Assembly (NCBI RefSeq): GCF_013085255.1
Contig: NZ_JABFCX010000002.1
Span: 1,602,501 to 1,666,500 of the forward strand
From: Parvularcula mediterranea
GTDB taxonomy: Bacteria; Pseudomonadota; Alphaproteobacteria; Caulobacterales; Parvularculaceae
Direction: 5' to 3'
Length of the DNA stretch: 64,000 bases
Part shown: positions 8,792 through 17,330 of the stretch, in pieces
How the letters are laid out: every line of letters begins with the position of its first letter
Position numbering within the stretch: position 1 is the first letter of the stretch
Position numbers and translations under genes: made by a program
Notes under the pieces: generated by a model
What the model saw: only the letters and a program-made list of their open reading frames with translations
Told to the model about the DNA's origin: nothing
Database searches by the model: none

Positions 8792-9634
8792 TCAGCGAAA
8801 CACCTTGCTCAGGACTTTCCGGGTGGGCCGCATAAGAATTGGCGGCAGGATTTGTTCCAGCGTTTCGTTGGTCCTGACTTTCCAGTCAACGCGGTCGTTG
8901 GTCCCTTTGCGAACTTTGAACTGCGTCGTTTTCTCAATCTGATCATCCTGCCAGGTCGCCGTGTAGTAATAGAGGGCGATCGAGCGTCGAGGCTTGAGAT
9001 CTGGATGAGCCACGGGTTCGGGATGCCCATGCCAGCTGTTACCCGTGGTCGAGAAGATGACGCAGCGGCTTGCTACCGGAGCGATCCTCTGACGGCACTC
9101 CTTCATTTTCTCGTCCCACAGCTCGAGGTTTCCGCCGTAGCTCTCGTCCCAGTCATCATTCAGATAGATCAGGACGTTGACCCTGCGCTCAAGCCCGAGT
9201 GGCTTGTGGTGGTTGAAGTCCGCATGCATCGACAGATGCCCGCCTTGCCTCGTCTCGTGGAAACCACCTCCGAGAAAGTATGGGTCCGGAATGAGCCCCT
9301 TGATCCCAGTAATACGTTCGACAAGTTGGAGGAACGGTAGGCTATTGAACGTGTGAAACAGAGACCTGAGCTTAAGGTCGTCAAGCTCATCAGGGCGGAA
9401 ACTTCGTTTGAAGCGCTCCTGATCCCGGTCGAACTGGTTGCCCCCTTCGCGAATCTCGCCCGGGAAGTTCTGCTGACAGTAATCGACGACCCCCCGCGGG
9501 AGGAAGTCCTCGATGACTGTATGAGGAAAGGGGTCGGCGGCCTGATAGGCCGCCGAGAGCTCATCACCTCTCGCACGGATGGCATCCACGTCGAGCGAGA
9601 AGGGTGGTTGGTGACGGATCGGCAAATAGGACAT
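8792..9634 (-). CDS. 2OG-Fe(II) oxygenase (prolyl-hydroxylase-like)
   Basis: 280 residues from the ATG at 9634, with AGAGG about eight bases upstream; a longer reading to 9703 adds Cys/Arg-rich sequence unlike the fold. The double-stranded beta-helix signature is visible: H137-A-D139 as first iron ligands, distal His in W-H-G-H-P-E-P (202-204), and Arg in R-R-S-I-A (216-217) for 2-oxoglutarate. L-I-Y-L-N-D-D-W and G-G-N-L-E-L-W are typical of this oxygenase subgroup in glycan and sugar clusters. Substrate unknown. Same strand as cobS with a 29-bp gap, so possibly co-transcribed. Confidence 0.8.
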   Translation of the reverse strand: MSYLPIRHQPPFSLDVDAIRARGDELSAAYQAADPFPHTVIEDFLPRGVVDYCQQNFPGEIREGGNQFDRDQERFKRSFRPDELDDLKLRSLFHTFNSLPFLQLVERITGIKGLIPDPYFLGGGFHETRQGGHLSMHADFNHHKPLGLERRVNVLIYLNDDWDESYGGNLELWDEKMKECRQRIAPVASRCVIFSTTGNSWHGHPEPVAHPDLKPRRSIALYYYTATWQDDQIEKTTQFKVRKGTNDRVDWKVRTNETLEQILPPILMRPTRKVLSKVFR

Positions 9635-9713
9635 CGCTGGGCCTCTGGGCTTTTCGCGTGAACATCTGCAAGCACTGTTCCGCGAGAACAGCACTTTTTG
9701 CAATGCACCTAAA

Positions 9714-11423
9714 TCAGTCTCGAGCGGTTCCTTCAGCCATCTGCGCGTCGCGGATGGCTTTGAACTCGTTGCCTTCGTACCAGTTGGGGTAGGCTTCGGT
9801 GTTGGCCAGCTCGAGACCGGTGTCGCGCATGATGGTGAGGAGCTCGGTCATGCCGTCCCAGCGCCAGGTCGAGGGATGGTCCACCTCGTCCGTGACGTTG
9901 TGATAGGGGCCCGAGGAGTAGGCATTGCCTGCTGCGGTACCTGCAGCTTCGCCACCTTCAATCAGGTCGACGCCGTTATCGACGTAGAGCATCGGCACGC
10001 CGCGCTTGGCGAACTCCACATGGTCCGAGCGGTAGAAATAGCCGCGCTCAGGCGTCGGGTCGGGGCGGAGGACCTTGTCCGCGGCGGCTGCGACCTCGGC
10101 GAGGATGTCCTCAAGCTCTGAACTGCCGAACCCGACGACGGTGAGGTCACGGGCAGGGCCGGTGGGGAGGATGGCGTCGATGTTGATGCCCCCGACGATG
10201 GAGGAAAGCGGGACGGGCGGGTTCTCTGCGAAGGCTTTCGAGCCGAGGAGCCCTGACTCTTCCGCCGTCACGGCGAGGAAGATCTGAGAACGCGCCGGGC
10301 GGTAGCCTGCTTCGACGTAGGTCTCGGCAATGGCGAGGATGCCGCCTGTGCCCGTCGCATTGTCCACGGCGCCATTGTAAACGCCGTCCTCGCCCTCATC
10401 GAGGCGTGCCTGGTCGACGCCGAGATGGTCCCAGTGCGCGGTGTAGATGACATACTCATCCGGCCGCTCAGTGCCCGGCAGGACGCCAGCGACGTTGGCG
10501 CTTTCGGTCTCTTCGAGGCTCTGGGTGATCTTGGCGGAGAAAGTGATCTCGCCGATCGGCTGAGGGGTGAAGCCAGCCATGGTGGCAGCTTCTTCCATGC
10601 CTTCGAGGTCCATGCCGGCTTGCTCGAAGAGCATTTCGGCTTTCTCTTGGGTGATCCAGCCTTCGAGCATCACGGGCGGTGTGTCGTTCGGGTTCCGCGG
10701 CAGGTTGAGCTGCGGCCCTGACCAGGAGCCGGAGACGACGCCCCAGCCGTAGGAGGCGGGCGCCGTCTGGTGGATGATGATGGCCGCGGCTGCGCCCTGG
10801 CGGGCGGCCTCTTCGTACTTGTAGGTCCAGCGGCCGTAGTAGGTCATCGAGTTGCCGCCGAAGATCTCGCCCTGCTGGCGGAAGCCCGGATCGTTGATGA
10901 GCATGACGACCGTCTTCCCGGCGGCGTCAATGCCTGCGTAATCGTCCCAGCCATATTCAGGCGCCACGACGCCGTGGCCGACGAAGACGACTTCTGAGTC
11001 GTTGATGGTGATCTCGGTGTCGTCGAGCTTGGTCCAGAAGACGGTCTCCGGGCCGTATTCGAGGTCATCGACGAGCGTATCGGAGTAATTGAAGCCGGCC
11101 GAGGACTGGGCCGGGTCGAGGGCGCGGCTGACCAAGGTCACCTTGTGCTCGAAGCTGTCGCCGATGGGCTCAAGGCCGAGGCGCTCCATCTCTCCGACGA
11201 GGTATTCGCGGGTCATCATGCCGCCAGCTGTGCCGGGAGCGCGGCCTTCGAAGCTGTCGTCCGCCATGGTGATGACGTGGCGCTTGAGCGTCTCATCGGA
11301 GACCGGGGGCAGAGCGACGGAGGTCTCGACCTCCGGTCCAGCCGATTCGGTCGGGGCGTCTTCGCCTCCACAAGCTGCCAGAGCGATAATCGTTATGCCG
11401 AGGAGCGCCTTTGCGTGCGTCAT
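9714..11423 (-). CDS. M28-family zinc aminopeptidase lipoprotein with PA domain
   Basis: 569 residues from the ATG at 11423, which has AGGA upstream and opens a lipoprotein signal peptide with lipobox L-A-A-C at residues 15-18. A protease-associated insert (about 120-330) precedes the M28 catalytic core. Zinc ligands and catalytic acids are in place: A-H-W-D-H-L-G, Y-N-G-A-V-D-N-A-T-G, A-E-E-S-G-L-L-G, G-G-I-N-I-D-A and Y-R-S-D-H-V-E-F. It is expected to cleave N-terminal residues from peptides at the cell envelope. Transcribed divergently from the flavoprotein gene at 11512. Confidence 0.85.
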   Translation of the reverse strand: MTHAKALLGITIIALAACGGEDAPTESAGPEVETSVALPPVSDETLKRHVITMADDSFEGRAPGTAGGMMTREYLVGEMERLGLEPIGDSFEHKVTLVSRALDPAQSSAGFNYSDTLVDDLEYGPETVFWTKLDDTEITINDSEVVFVGHGVVAPEYGWDDYAGIDAAGKTVVMLINDPGFRQQGEIFGGNSMTYYGRWTYKYEEAARQGAAAAIIIHQTAPASYGWGVVSGSWSGPQLNLPRNPNDTPPVMLEGWITQEKAEMLFEQAGMDLEGMEEAATMAGFTPQPIGEITFSAKITQSLEETESANVAGVLPGTERPDEYVIYTAHWDHLGVDQARLDEGEDGVYNGAVDNATGTGGILAIAETYVEAGYRPARSQIFLAVTAEESGLLGSKAFAENPPVPLSSIVGGINIDAILPTGPARDLTVVGFGSSELEDILAEVAAAADKVLRPDPTPERGYFYRSDHVEFAKRGVPMLYVDNGVDLIEGGEAAGTAAGNAYSSGPYHNVTDEVDHPSTWRWDGMTELLTIMRDTGLELANTEAYPNWYEGNEFKAIRDAQMAEGTARD

Positions 11424-11511
11424 GTTTCCTGCTCTTCTTTTGTCTCGAAACGCTGGATAATCGCGCCGGACGCCGGGAACAAGGCAAGAAGCGCGAACTA
11501 AGGGATGAGAC

Positions 11512-13008
11512 ATGGCTGAGGAAACCTGTGACGTTGTCGTCATCGGGGCAGGGCTGTCAGGCGTAGGGGCCGCCTCGAGGCTGAAGATTCACCACCCGAA
11601 CCTGTCGGTTAGGATCTTTGAAGCGCGTGAGGATCTGGGCGGGACCTGGGACCTTTTCCGCTATCCCGGCATCCGGTCGGACAGCGACATGTACACCCTC
11701 GGCTATCCCTTCAGGCCCTGGCACCTGCCCAAGTCCCTGACCGATGGCCCGTCGATCAAGAACTACATCCGGGAGACGGCCGAGGAATACGGCGTCTATG
11801 AGCGGATCGAGTTTCAGACGCGCGTTACGGAGATGAGCTTCAACTCCGACGAGGCGATGTGGACCACGAAGATCAGGCGGGATGACGGCTCGACCGAGAC
11901 TGTCCGGTCGCGTTTCGTCATCTCGGGCGTTGGCTATTACGACTATGAACGCGGCCACGTCCCGATGATGGGCGGGGAAGAGGATTTCAAAGGCGAGATC
12001 CTCGAGCCGCAGTTCTGGCCTGAAGACCTCGACTTCCAAGACAAGAAGATCGCCGTGATCGGCTCAGGCGCGACGGCGGTGACGATTGTCCCGGCGATGG
12101 CGGAGCAGGGGGCGGGCTTTGTCACCATGGTGCAGCGCTCGCCGACCTACATCGCCAGCCTTCCTGCGAAGGACCCGTGGTTCGATACGGTGAGCAAGGT
12201 GTTGCCTTCGAAGGCGACCTACAAATTCTTCCGTATCAAGAGATTGCTGATGGGCACCGCGACCTACCAGCTCTCGCGTCGCTACCCTCAGTGGATGAAA
12301 AAGCAGATCAGGAAAGCGACCGAAGAGGCGCTCGACGGCAAGCTGCCGGTCGAGCCACATTTCACGCCGACCTACAACCCGTGGGACCAGCGTTTCTGCC
12401 TCGTGCCGGACAATGATCTCTTCGAAGCGATCAAGAAGGACAAGGCGACGGTCGTCACTGGCGGTATTGATCGGTTTACGGAAGACGGCCTCCTCATGGA
12501 GGACGGAACGAAGATTGAAGCCGACATCGTCGTCAAGGCGACCGGCCTGAAGCTCAAGCCGCTCTCGGGGATGAACATCTTTGTCGACGGCGAGCGTTTC
12601 GTCTTTGGCGACAGCTATATCTATAAGGGCTTCATGTTCTCAGGTATCCCGAACTTTGCGGGGATGTTCGGCTATACGAATGCTTCGTGGACACTGAAGA
12701 CGGACCTTGCGAGCCGGTACTTCTGTAGGCTGATCGATGAGATGAAGGCCAAGGGGGCGGAGATCATCGTGCCGGATTATGGCTCGGAGAGGCCAGACCC
12801 GCATCCCGCGATTGACCTGATGGCGAGCTACGTCAACCGCGACATCGACCAGTTCCCCAAGCAGGGCGGCGAACGTCCGTGGAGGAACCACCAGTCCTAC
12901 ATTGCGGACTATTTCGACATGAAATTCTCGAAGCTCGACGATGGCGTCATGGCCTTCCGACAGCGCTCGCCGCAGTCTGAACTCGTGATGAAGGAAGCTG
13001 CAGAGTGA
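11512..13008 (+). CDS. EthA-like flavin monooxygenase (Baeyer-Villiger type) lacking the fingerprint His
   Basis: 498 residues. FAD-binding G-x-G-x-x-G (V-I-G-A-G-L-S-G, residues 10-17), G-G-T-W-D near 43-47, and NADPH-binding G-S-G-A-T-A-V near 183-189 identify a class B flavoprotein related to EthA-type ketone monooxygenases. The F-x-G-x-x-x-H-x-x-x-W-P fingerprint reads F-K-G-E-I-L-E-P-Q-F-W-P, with Glu in place of His. Translationally coupled to the downstream dehydrogenase (GTGA overlap), suggesting an alcohol-ketone-ester pathway. Substrate unknown. Confidence 0.8.
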   Translation: MAEETCDVVVIGAGLSGVGAASRLKIHHPNLSVRIFEAREDLGGTWDLFRYPGIRSDSDMYTLGYPFRPWHLPKSLTDGPSIKNYIRETAEEYGVYERIEFQTRVTEMSFNSDEAMWTTKIRRDDGSTETVRSRFVISGVGYYDYERGHVPMMGGEEDFKGEILEPQFWPEDLDFQDKKIAVIGSGATAVTIVPAMAEQGAGFVTMVQRSPTYIASLPAKDPWFDTVSKVLPSKATYKFFRIKRLLMGTATYQLSRRYPQWMKKQIRKATEEALDGKLPVEPHFTPTYNPWDQRFCLVPDNDLFEAIKKDKATVVTGGIDRFTEDGLLMEDGTKIEADIVVKATGLKLKPLSGMNIFVDGERFVFGDSYIYKGFMFSGIPNFAGMFGYTNASWTLKTDLASRYFCRLIDEMKAKGAEIIVPDYGSERPDPHPAIDLMASYVNRDIDQFPKQGGERPWRNHQSYIADYFDMKFSKLDDGVMAFRQRSPQSELVMKEAAE

Positions 13009-13853
13009 GCGGCAAGGGTACCGCCGTCATCACAGGCGCAGGCAGCGGCATCGGCCGTGCACTGACAGCGCTTTGCGCCAGCAGAGGCTATGATCTCGCG
13101 CTGTTCGATATCAACTCAGAAGAGCTGGAAGAGGCTGGCGAAGAGGGGCGGGCACTTGGGGCGAAGGTCCTGACGCGCAGGCTTGATGTCTCCGATCCTC
13201 AGGCCTGCGATCAGGCGGCGGAAGAAGTCGCGCAGGGTTGTGGGCCTGTGTCCCTCGTCATCAACAATGCGGGTGTCGCGCTGGGCGGCTACTTCGATGA
13301 AGCCTCGCCGGAAGACTTCCGCTGGCTGACGGAAATCAACTATTTCGGCGTGGTCAACATGACCCGCGCGTTTCTGCCAATGCTTCAGGCGCATCCCGTG
13401 CACGGACAGCTCGTCAATGTCAGCTCCGTTTTCGGGATGATCGCGCCTGCCGGCCAGACGGCCTATTGCGGCGCCAAGTTCGCAGTGCGCGGGTTTTCCG
13501 AAGCGCTCCGGCACGAGCTGCAGGGAACGTCCGTAGGCGTCACAGTCGTCCATCCCGGCGGCGTCGCGACCAACATTGCGAAGCGCGCACGTATCTCGAA
13601 GGGGATCGGGATCGAGCGCCTAGAAGCAGCACGTGAGCAGGCGGAGAAGAGCCTGAGCATGCCGCCTGAAAAGGCTGCGCAGATCATCCTCGACGCTGCT
13701 GAGCGTAGGTCTCAGCGATGCATCGTCGGTAATGACGCACGGATGCTCGAAGCGATCCAGCGTGTCCTTCCCATCAACTACTACGCGATCCTAAAAATGC
13801 TGGGTCTCTCGGCCCCGCCGCCGAAACCTGCAGAGAAGTCAACGGCTTCCTGA
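13005..13853 (+). CDS. Short-chain dehydrogenase/reductase (SDR)
   Basis: 282 residues from a GTG overlapping the upstream stop (GTGA). T-G-A-G-S-G-I-G is the Rossmann cofactor motif, D-x-N after strand 2 (L-F-D-I-N) suggests NAD preference, and N-N-A-G, V-S-S-V-F-G and Y-C-G-A-K give the Asn-Ser-Tyr-Lys tetrad. The C-terminus (about 225-282) carries an extra Pro/Ser-rich tail typical of SDRs in monooxygenase operons. Likely oxidises an alcohol or reduces a ketone that feeds the flavin monooxygenase. Confidence 0.85.
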   Translation: MSGKGTAVITGAGSGIGRALTALCASRGYDLALFDINSEELEEAGEEGRALGAKVLTRRLDVSDPQACDQAAEEVAQGCGPVSLVINNAGVALGGYFDEASPEDFRWLTEINYFGVVNMTRAFLPMLQAHPVHGQLVNVSSVFGMIAPAGQTAYCGAKFAVRGFSEALRHELQGTSVGVTVVHPGGVATNIAKRARISKGIGIERLEAAREQAEKSLSMPPEKAAQIILDAAERRSQRCIVGNDARMLEAIQRVLPINYYAILKMLGLSAPPPKPAEKSTAS

Positions 13854-13893
13854 CAACGTAGGTCAGTTTATGACACAGGTCTCACGCTCAAGA

Positions 13894-13919
13894 GTTCCAA
13901 GGCATGATAGTCTTGGAAC
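13894..13919 (+). promoter_or_regulatory. Perfect inverted repeat upstream of Arg/Asp-repeat gene
   Basis: GTTCCAAG (13894-13901) and CTTGGAAC (13912-13919) with a 10-nt spacer, 27 bases before the next ATG. The symmetry suits a dimeric regulator's operator or an mRNA hairpin. The halves are inverted, so it is not the direct-repeat LexA box. Confidence 0.5.
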
Positions 13920-13946
13920 AAATGGGGGCTGGTAAAGGAGGCCATA

Positions 13947-14726
13947 ATGGGCACCAAACCTTGGATTGCAGCACTCGCTGCTGGCCTGTCGTTAAGTCTA
14001 GGCGGCGCTGCACTTGCGGACCGCGGCGGACCCGACATCGATGTTGGGGTTCGTCTTGATGGCGCGAATTTCTCTGCGCTGATCGGGACCGACGGGTTCC
14101 GTTATTGGAACGATTTCTACCCGCGGCACCACGGCTATTTTGGCCGGGGCTACAGGACCGACACCTTCATCACGCGTGGCGGCTACATCGAGCGGGTCTA
14201 TTACCGCCGTGGCCGGATCGTGGATAGCGTGATCATCGGGCGCGTCGACCGGTGGGGTAACCACCGCTACTGGAACGTCCGTGACCGGTATGGTCGGTAC
14301 CATGATTATCGCGGCTGGAACCGTCGCCACGCGCGCTGGGACGACCGCTGGGATCGCCGGGACAGGCGCTATGACTGGCGCGATGACCGCCGTGACCGCA
14401 GACGCGACTGGCGCGATCACCGGTATGACGATCGCCGGGATCGTCGTGACCGCCGTGATGATCGGTATGATGACCGCCGTGACCGCAGGGACGACCGCTA
14501 TGACGATCGTCGGGACAGGCGTGACGACCGTCGCGACAACCGCAGGGACCGCCGCGATAGCCGTTACGATAGTCCCTATCGCGGTGACCAGGGCAGCACA
14601 GGTGTTCGTGCACGGACGGATGTCCTTAAGAACCCTGAGAAGTACCTGAAGGACGATGACGGCTTGATAATCCGCAGCGAAAGCGGCGTCGTCGGTCGCC
14701 TCGTGAAGGAGAAAAAGGACGACTGA
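13947..14726 (+). CDS. Secreted protein with Arg/Asp mixed-charge repeats
   Basis: 259 residues, with AGGAGG eight bases before the ATG. Signal peptide about residues 1-24 (A-L-A cleavage), then a structured Tyr/Gly/Arg region to about 125. Residues about 128-210 are a low-complexity array of D-R-R-D and D-D-R-Y-D-D-R-R units, and a conserved-looking 45-residue tail ends in a basic-acidic K-E-K-K-D-D. The array is highly charged but near neutral and likely disordered. The N-terminal part resembles RcnB/nickel-efflux-type periplasmic proteins in its Tyr/Arg/Trp spacing, but I cannot assign it. Followed by a terminator shared with convergent uvrD. Confidence 0.7.
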   Translation: MGTKPWIAALAAGLSLSLGGAALADRGGPDIDVGVRLDGANFSALIGTDGFRYWNDFYPRHHGYFGRGYRTDTFITRGGYIERVYYRRGRIVDSVIIGRVDRWGNHRYWNVRDRYGRYHDYRGWNRRHARWDDRWDRRDRRYDWRDDRRDRRRDWRDHRYDDRRDRRDRRDDRYDDRRDRRDDRYDDRRDRRDDRRDNRRDRRDSRYDSPYRGDQGSTGVRARTDVLKNPEKYLKDDDGLIIRSESGVVGRLVKEKKDD

Positions 14727-14753
14727 CCCGTCCTCTATCTAACGACAGAGAAG

Positions 14754-14781
14754 GCCGGAGCCGCAGGGCTCCGGCGTTTTT
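14754..14781 (+). terminator. Rho-independent terminator between Arg/Asp-repeat gene and uvrD
   Basis: GCCGGAGCC (14754-14762) pairs with GGCTCCGGC (14767-14775) around a gcag loop, followed by GTTTTT. The convergent uvrD stop codon lies at its far edge. Confidence 0.85.
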
Positions 14782-17093
14782 CATTCCGCGAGCTCGAGGA
14801 AGCTCGCGATGACTTTCTTGTCGCCGACATCGTCGAACTCGACCTCGAGCTTGTTGCCCTCGGCGCGCAGGACCGTGCCTTCGCCGAACTTCGCATGACG
14901 CACGCGTTCGCCGGCCGAGAAGGTCTCTTCTCCGGGTGCGGAGGATGCAACAAGGCGTGCGTGGCCGTCGATGGCAGGCTCACTGACCCGCCGCTGGCCA
15001 TACTCGCGGGCACGCTTCCAACCCGGGGTCTGGTAGCGGTTGGCGCTATCCTCGAGCACGAGGTCCGCAAAGCGCGACTGGGCCGGGGTGTCCTTGGCTG
15101 AGACGCCGTAGAGGCCGGGTTCAGAGATCACGTCGACCTCCTCCTCGGGCAGCTCATCGACAAAGCGTGAGGGCAGGGCGTTCTGCCATCGTCCGTACAC
15201 TTGCCTGTTGGCCGCGAAGCTGATGCGGCAGCTCTCCCGCGCGCGGGTGATGCCGACATAGGCGAGGCGACGCTCTTCCTCGAGGCCGACCTTCCCGTTC
15301 TCGTCGAGACTGCGCTTCGAGGGGAAGATCTCTTCCTCCCAGCCGGGTAGGAAGACGACCGGGTATTCGAGGCCCTTCGCCGCGTGGAGGGTCATCAGCC
15401 AGACCTGTCCGTCTTCGGACTCTTCAGAGCGCTCGGCCACGAGGCTGACATGATCGAGATAGCCTGCGAGGGTTTCAAACTCTGATGCTGCGTTGACGAG
15501 CTCTTTCAGGTTCTCAAGCTTCGAGGGGGCCTGGACGTTCTTGGAGTTCTTCCAATAGTCTGTGTAGCCCGCTTCCTCCAGAACCATCTCGGCGAGGGGC
15601 GCGGGCGCCATCGCTTCGGCCTCGTTCTGCCAGCGCTGGAGGGAGGCAAGGAAGGTGCCCATCGCCGCCTTGGCCTTGCCCTTCAGCTCATTCGTTTCGA
15701 GCATGAGCTGGCCTGCCGCCACGAGAGACATGCGGTTCTGGCGCGCGATGACGTTCAGCTGCTGCAGCGTCTTGTCGCCAAAGCCACGGCGCGGCTTGTT
15801 GATGATCCGCGAGAAGCTGAGATCGTCCTCGGCGTTCCTGACGAGCCGCAGGTAGGCCAGGGCGTCGCGGGTTTCCTCACGCTCGTAGAAGCGGGGACCA
15901 CCGACGACCCGATAAGCGATGCCTTGCGTGTTGAAGCGCTCTTCGAAGCTGCGCATCTGGAAGGACGCACGGACGAGGACGGCCATGTCCGAAAGGGAGC
16001 GGCCCTTCATTTGCTCGCTCTCGATATCCTCCGCAATCTGACGGGCTTCCTCCTCGCCGTCCCAGACGCCGCGCAGTTTGATCAGCTCACCGCCTTCCTG
16101 CTCGGTCCAGAGGTCCTTGCCGAGGCGGTCAGTGTTGTTGGATATGATCGCGCCTGCCGCGTTCAGGATCGCCTGGGTCGAGCGGTAGTTCTGCTCAAGC
16201 CTGATGACCTTTGCGCCGGGGAAATCCTTCTCGAAGCGGAGGATGTTCTCGACCTCGGCGCCGCGCCAGCCATAGATCGACTGGTCGTCATCACCCACCA
16301 CGCAGATGTTCGCCGGGTCGCCTTCCTTGCCTTGGGCGAGGAGGCGCAGCCAGAGATATTGCGCAACGTTCGTGTCCTGATACTCGTCCACCAGCATGTA
16401 GCGGAAGCGGCGGTGATACTCCGCCCTGATCTCTGGTTCGCGCTGGAAGATCGTGAGGTTGTGGACCAAGAGATCGCCGAAGTCCGCAGCGTTGAGATCG
16501 ATCAGGCGCTGCTGGTAGTCCCTGTACAGAGAAACAGCCTTGCCATCGCCGAAGACGTCCCCATCATGGGCCTTGAGGTCTGCGGGGGTCAGGCCCTTGT
16601 TCTTCCATCCGTCGATGACCGCGGCCATGCCGCGGCCTGACCAGCGTTTCTCATCGAGGCCAGACGATTCGATCACCTGCTTGCAGAGCCGGACCTGGTC
16701 GTCGGTATCGATGATCGTGAAGCTAGGCTTGAGGCCAACGATCTCCGCGTGGCGGCGCAGGATCTGCGCGGCGACCGAGTGGAAGGTGCCCATCCAGCGC
16801 AGGCCTTCGACCACCTCGCCGACGAGGGCACCGACGCGCTCCTTCATCTCGCGGGCAGCCTTGTTGGTGAAGGTCACGGCCAGCACTTCCCAGGGCTGGG
16901 CTTTGCCAGCGGCGAGGAGGTGGGCGATCCGCGTCGTCAGCGCCTTAGTCTTGCCGGTCCCCGCGCCAGCGAGCATCAGCACCGGCCCCTCGGTAGTGAG
17001 GACCGCTTCGGCCTGCTTGTCGTTGAGGCCGTCGAGATAGGAGCTGTTCTGGGGCGCAGCCGTGGCGCGCGCGCGCTGGGAGAGAGAAGCCAT
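14781..17093 (-). CDS. uvrD: UvrD/PcrA-type superfamily 1 DNA helicase
   Basis: 770 residues. The UvrD/PcrA 3'-5' helicase unwinds DNA in nucleotide excision and mismatch repair and clears RecA. All SF1A motifs are present in order: G-A-G-T-G-K-T (Walker A), T-F-T-N-K-A-A-R-E-M, D-E-Y-Q-D-T-N, G-D-D-D-Q-S-I-Y-G-W-R-G, L-E-Q-N-Y-R-S-T, T-L-H-A-A-K-G-L-E and Y-V-G-I-T-R-A-R. A C-terminal Tudor-like domain (V-R-H-A-K-F-G-E-G-T-V) binds RNA polymerase in homologues. The start at 17093 is chosen because the LexA box at 17115-17129 would otherwise lie inside the coding region; the ATG at 17102 is also possible. Confidence 0.95.
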   Translation of the reverse strand: MASLSQRARATAAPQNSSYLDGLNDKQAEAVLTTEGPVLMLAGAGTGKTKALTTRIAHLLAAGKAQPWEVLAVTFTNKAAREMKERVGALVGEVVEGLRWMGTFHSVAAQILRRHAEIVGLKPSFTIIDTDDQVRLCKQVIESSGLDEKRWSGRGMAAVIDGWKNKGLTPADLKAHDGDVFGDGKAVSLYRDYQQRLIDLNAADFGDLLVHNLTIFQREPEIRAEYHRRFRYMLVDEYQDTNVAQYLWLRLLAQGKEGDPANICVVGDDDQSIYGWRGAEVENILRFEKDFPGAKVIRLEQNYRSTQAILNAAGAIISNNTDRLGKDLWTEQEGGELIKLRGVWDGEEEARQIAEDIESEQMKGRSLSDMAVLVRASFQMRSFEERFNTQGIAYRVVGGPRFYEREETRDALAYLRLVRNAEDDLSFSRIINKPRRGFGDKTLQQLNVIARQNRMSLVAAGQLMLETNELKGKAKAAMGTFLASLQRWQNEAEAMAPAPLAEMVLEEAGYTDYWKNSKNVQAPSKLENLKELVNAASEFETLAGYLDHVSLVAERSEESEDGQVWLMTLHAAKGLEYPVVFLPGWEEEIFPSKRSLDENGKVGLEEERRLAYVGITRARESCRISFAANRQVYGRWQNALPSRFVDELPEEEVDVISEPGLYGVSAKDTPAQSRFADLVLEDSANRYQTPGWKRAREYGQRRVSEPAIDGHARLVASSAPGEETFSAGERVRHAKFGEGTVLRAEGNKLEVEFDDVGDKKVIASFLELAE

Positions 17094-17114
17094 CCACCGC
17101 ATATAGAAGAGTCG

Positions 17115-17129
17115 GAACGCTTCGGGAAC
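17115..17129 (-). promoter_or_regulatory. LexA-type SOS box upstream of uvrD
   Basis: On the minus strand this reads GTTC-N7-GTTC (GTTCCCGAAGCGTTC), the direct-repeat operator of alphaproteobacterial LexA. It lies 22 bases before the uvrD ATG at 17093, with TATAT between box and start. uvrD is a known SOS gene in many bacteria. Confidence 0.75.
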
Positions 17130-17291
17130 GGCGGAAGCCGCCGCAGGGCATCTCTTCTTCTCCATCTAGGCATGTGGAAAACGGCCTCGGTGACGTGAAC
17201 ACGGCAAGATCACTGGGCTTGGGGGATCAGCTGCGCCTGAAATACACAGCGATTGTGCGAAATTTGATGAAAGGTCTTGATTTGTTCTCCC

Positions 17292-17314
17292 TAAAATGGG
17301 AACAGGAAAAGAAC
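17292..17314 (+). promoter_or_regulatory. Promoter with LexA-type SOS box ahead of microprotein and dnaE
   Basis: A -10-like TAAAAT (17292-17297) is followed by GAACAGGAAAAGAAC (17300-17314), an exact GAAC-N7-GAAC direct repeat, the alphaproteobacterial LexA operator. It would cover the transcription start, 16 bases before the small ORF's ATG. Confidence 0.75.
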
Positions 17315-17330
17315 AAAGAGGGAGCGAACT

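Noticed and set aside
9675-9691. Hairpin CTGTTC-cgcga-GAACAG as a terminator after the M28 gene
   Set aside because: The T run is on the wrong side for the minus-strand transcript; it may be a chance fold.
14233-14613. His/Gly-rich antisense ORF inside the Arg/Asp-repeat gene
   Set aside because: Pure by-product of the repeat in the opposite frame.
17094-17165. Longer N-terminus for uvrD starting at 17165
   Set aside because: It would place the LexA box inside the coding region and adds sequence unlike the family.
17284-17303. Inverted GTTC-N12-GAAC overlapping the LexA box
   Set aside because: Alphaproteobacterial LexA binds direct repeats with a 7-nt gap; only the GAAC-N7-GAAC at 17300 fits.
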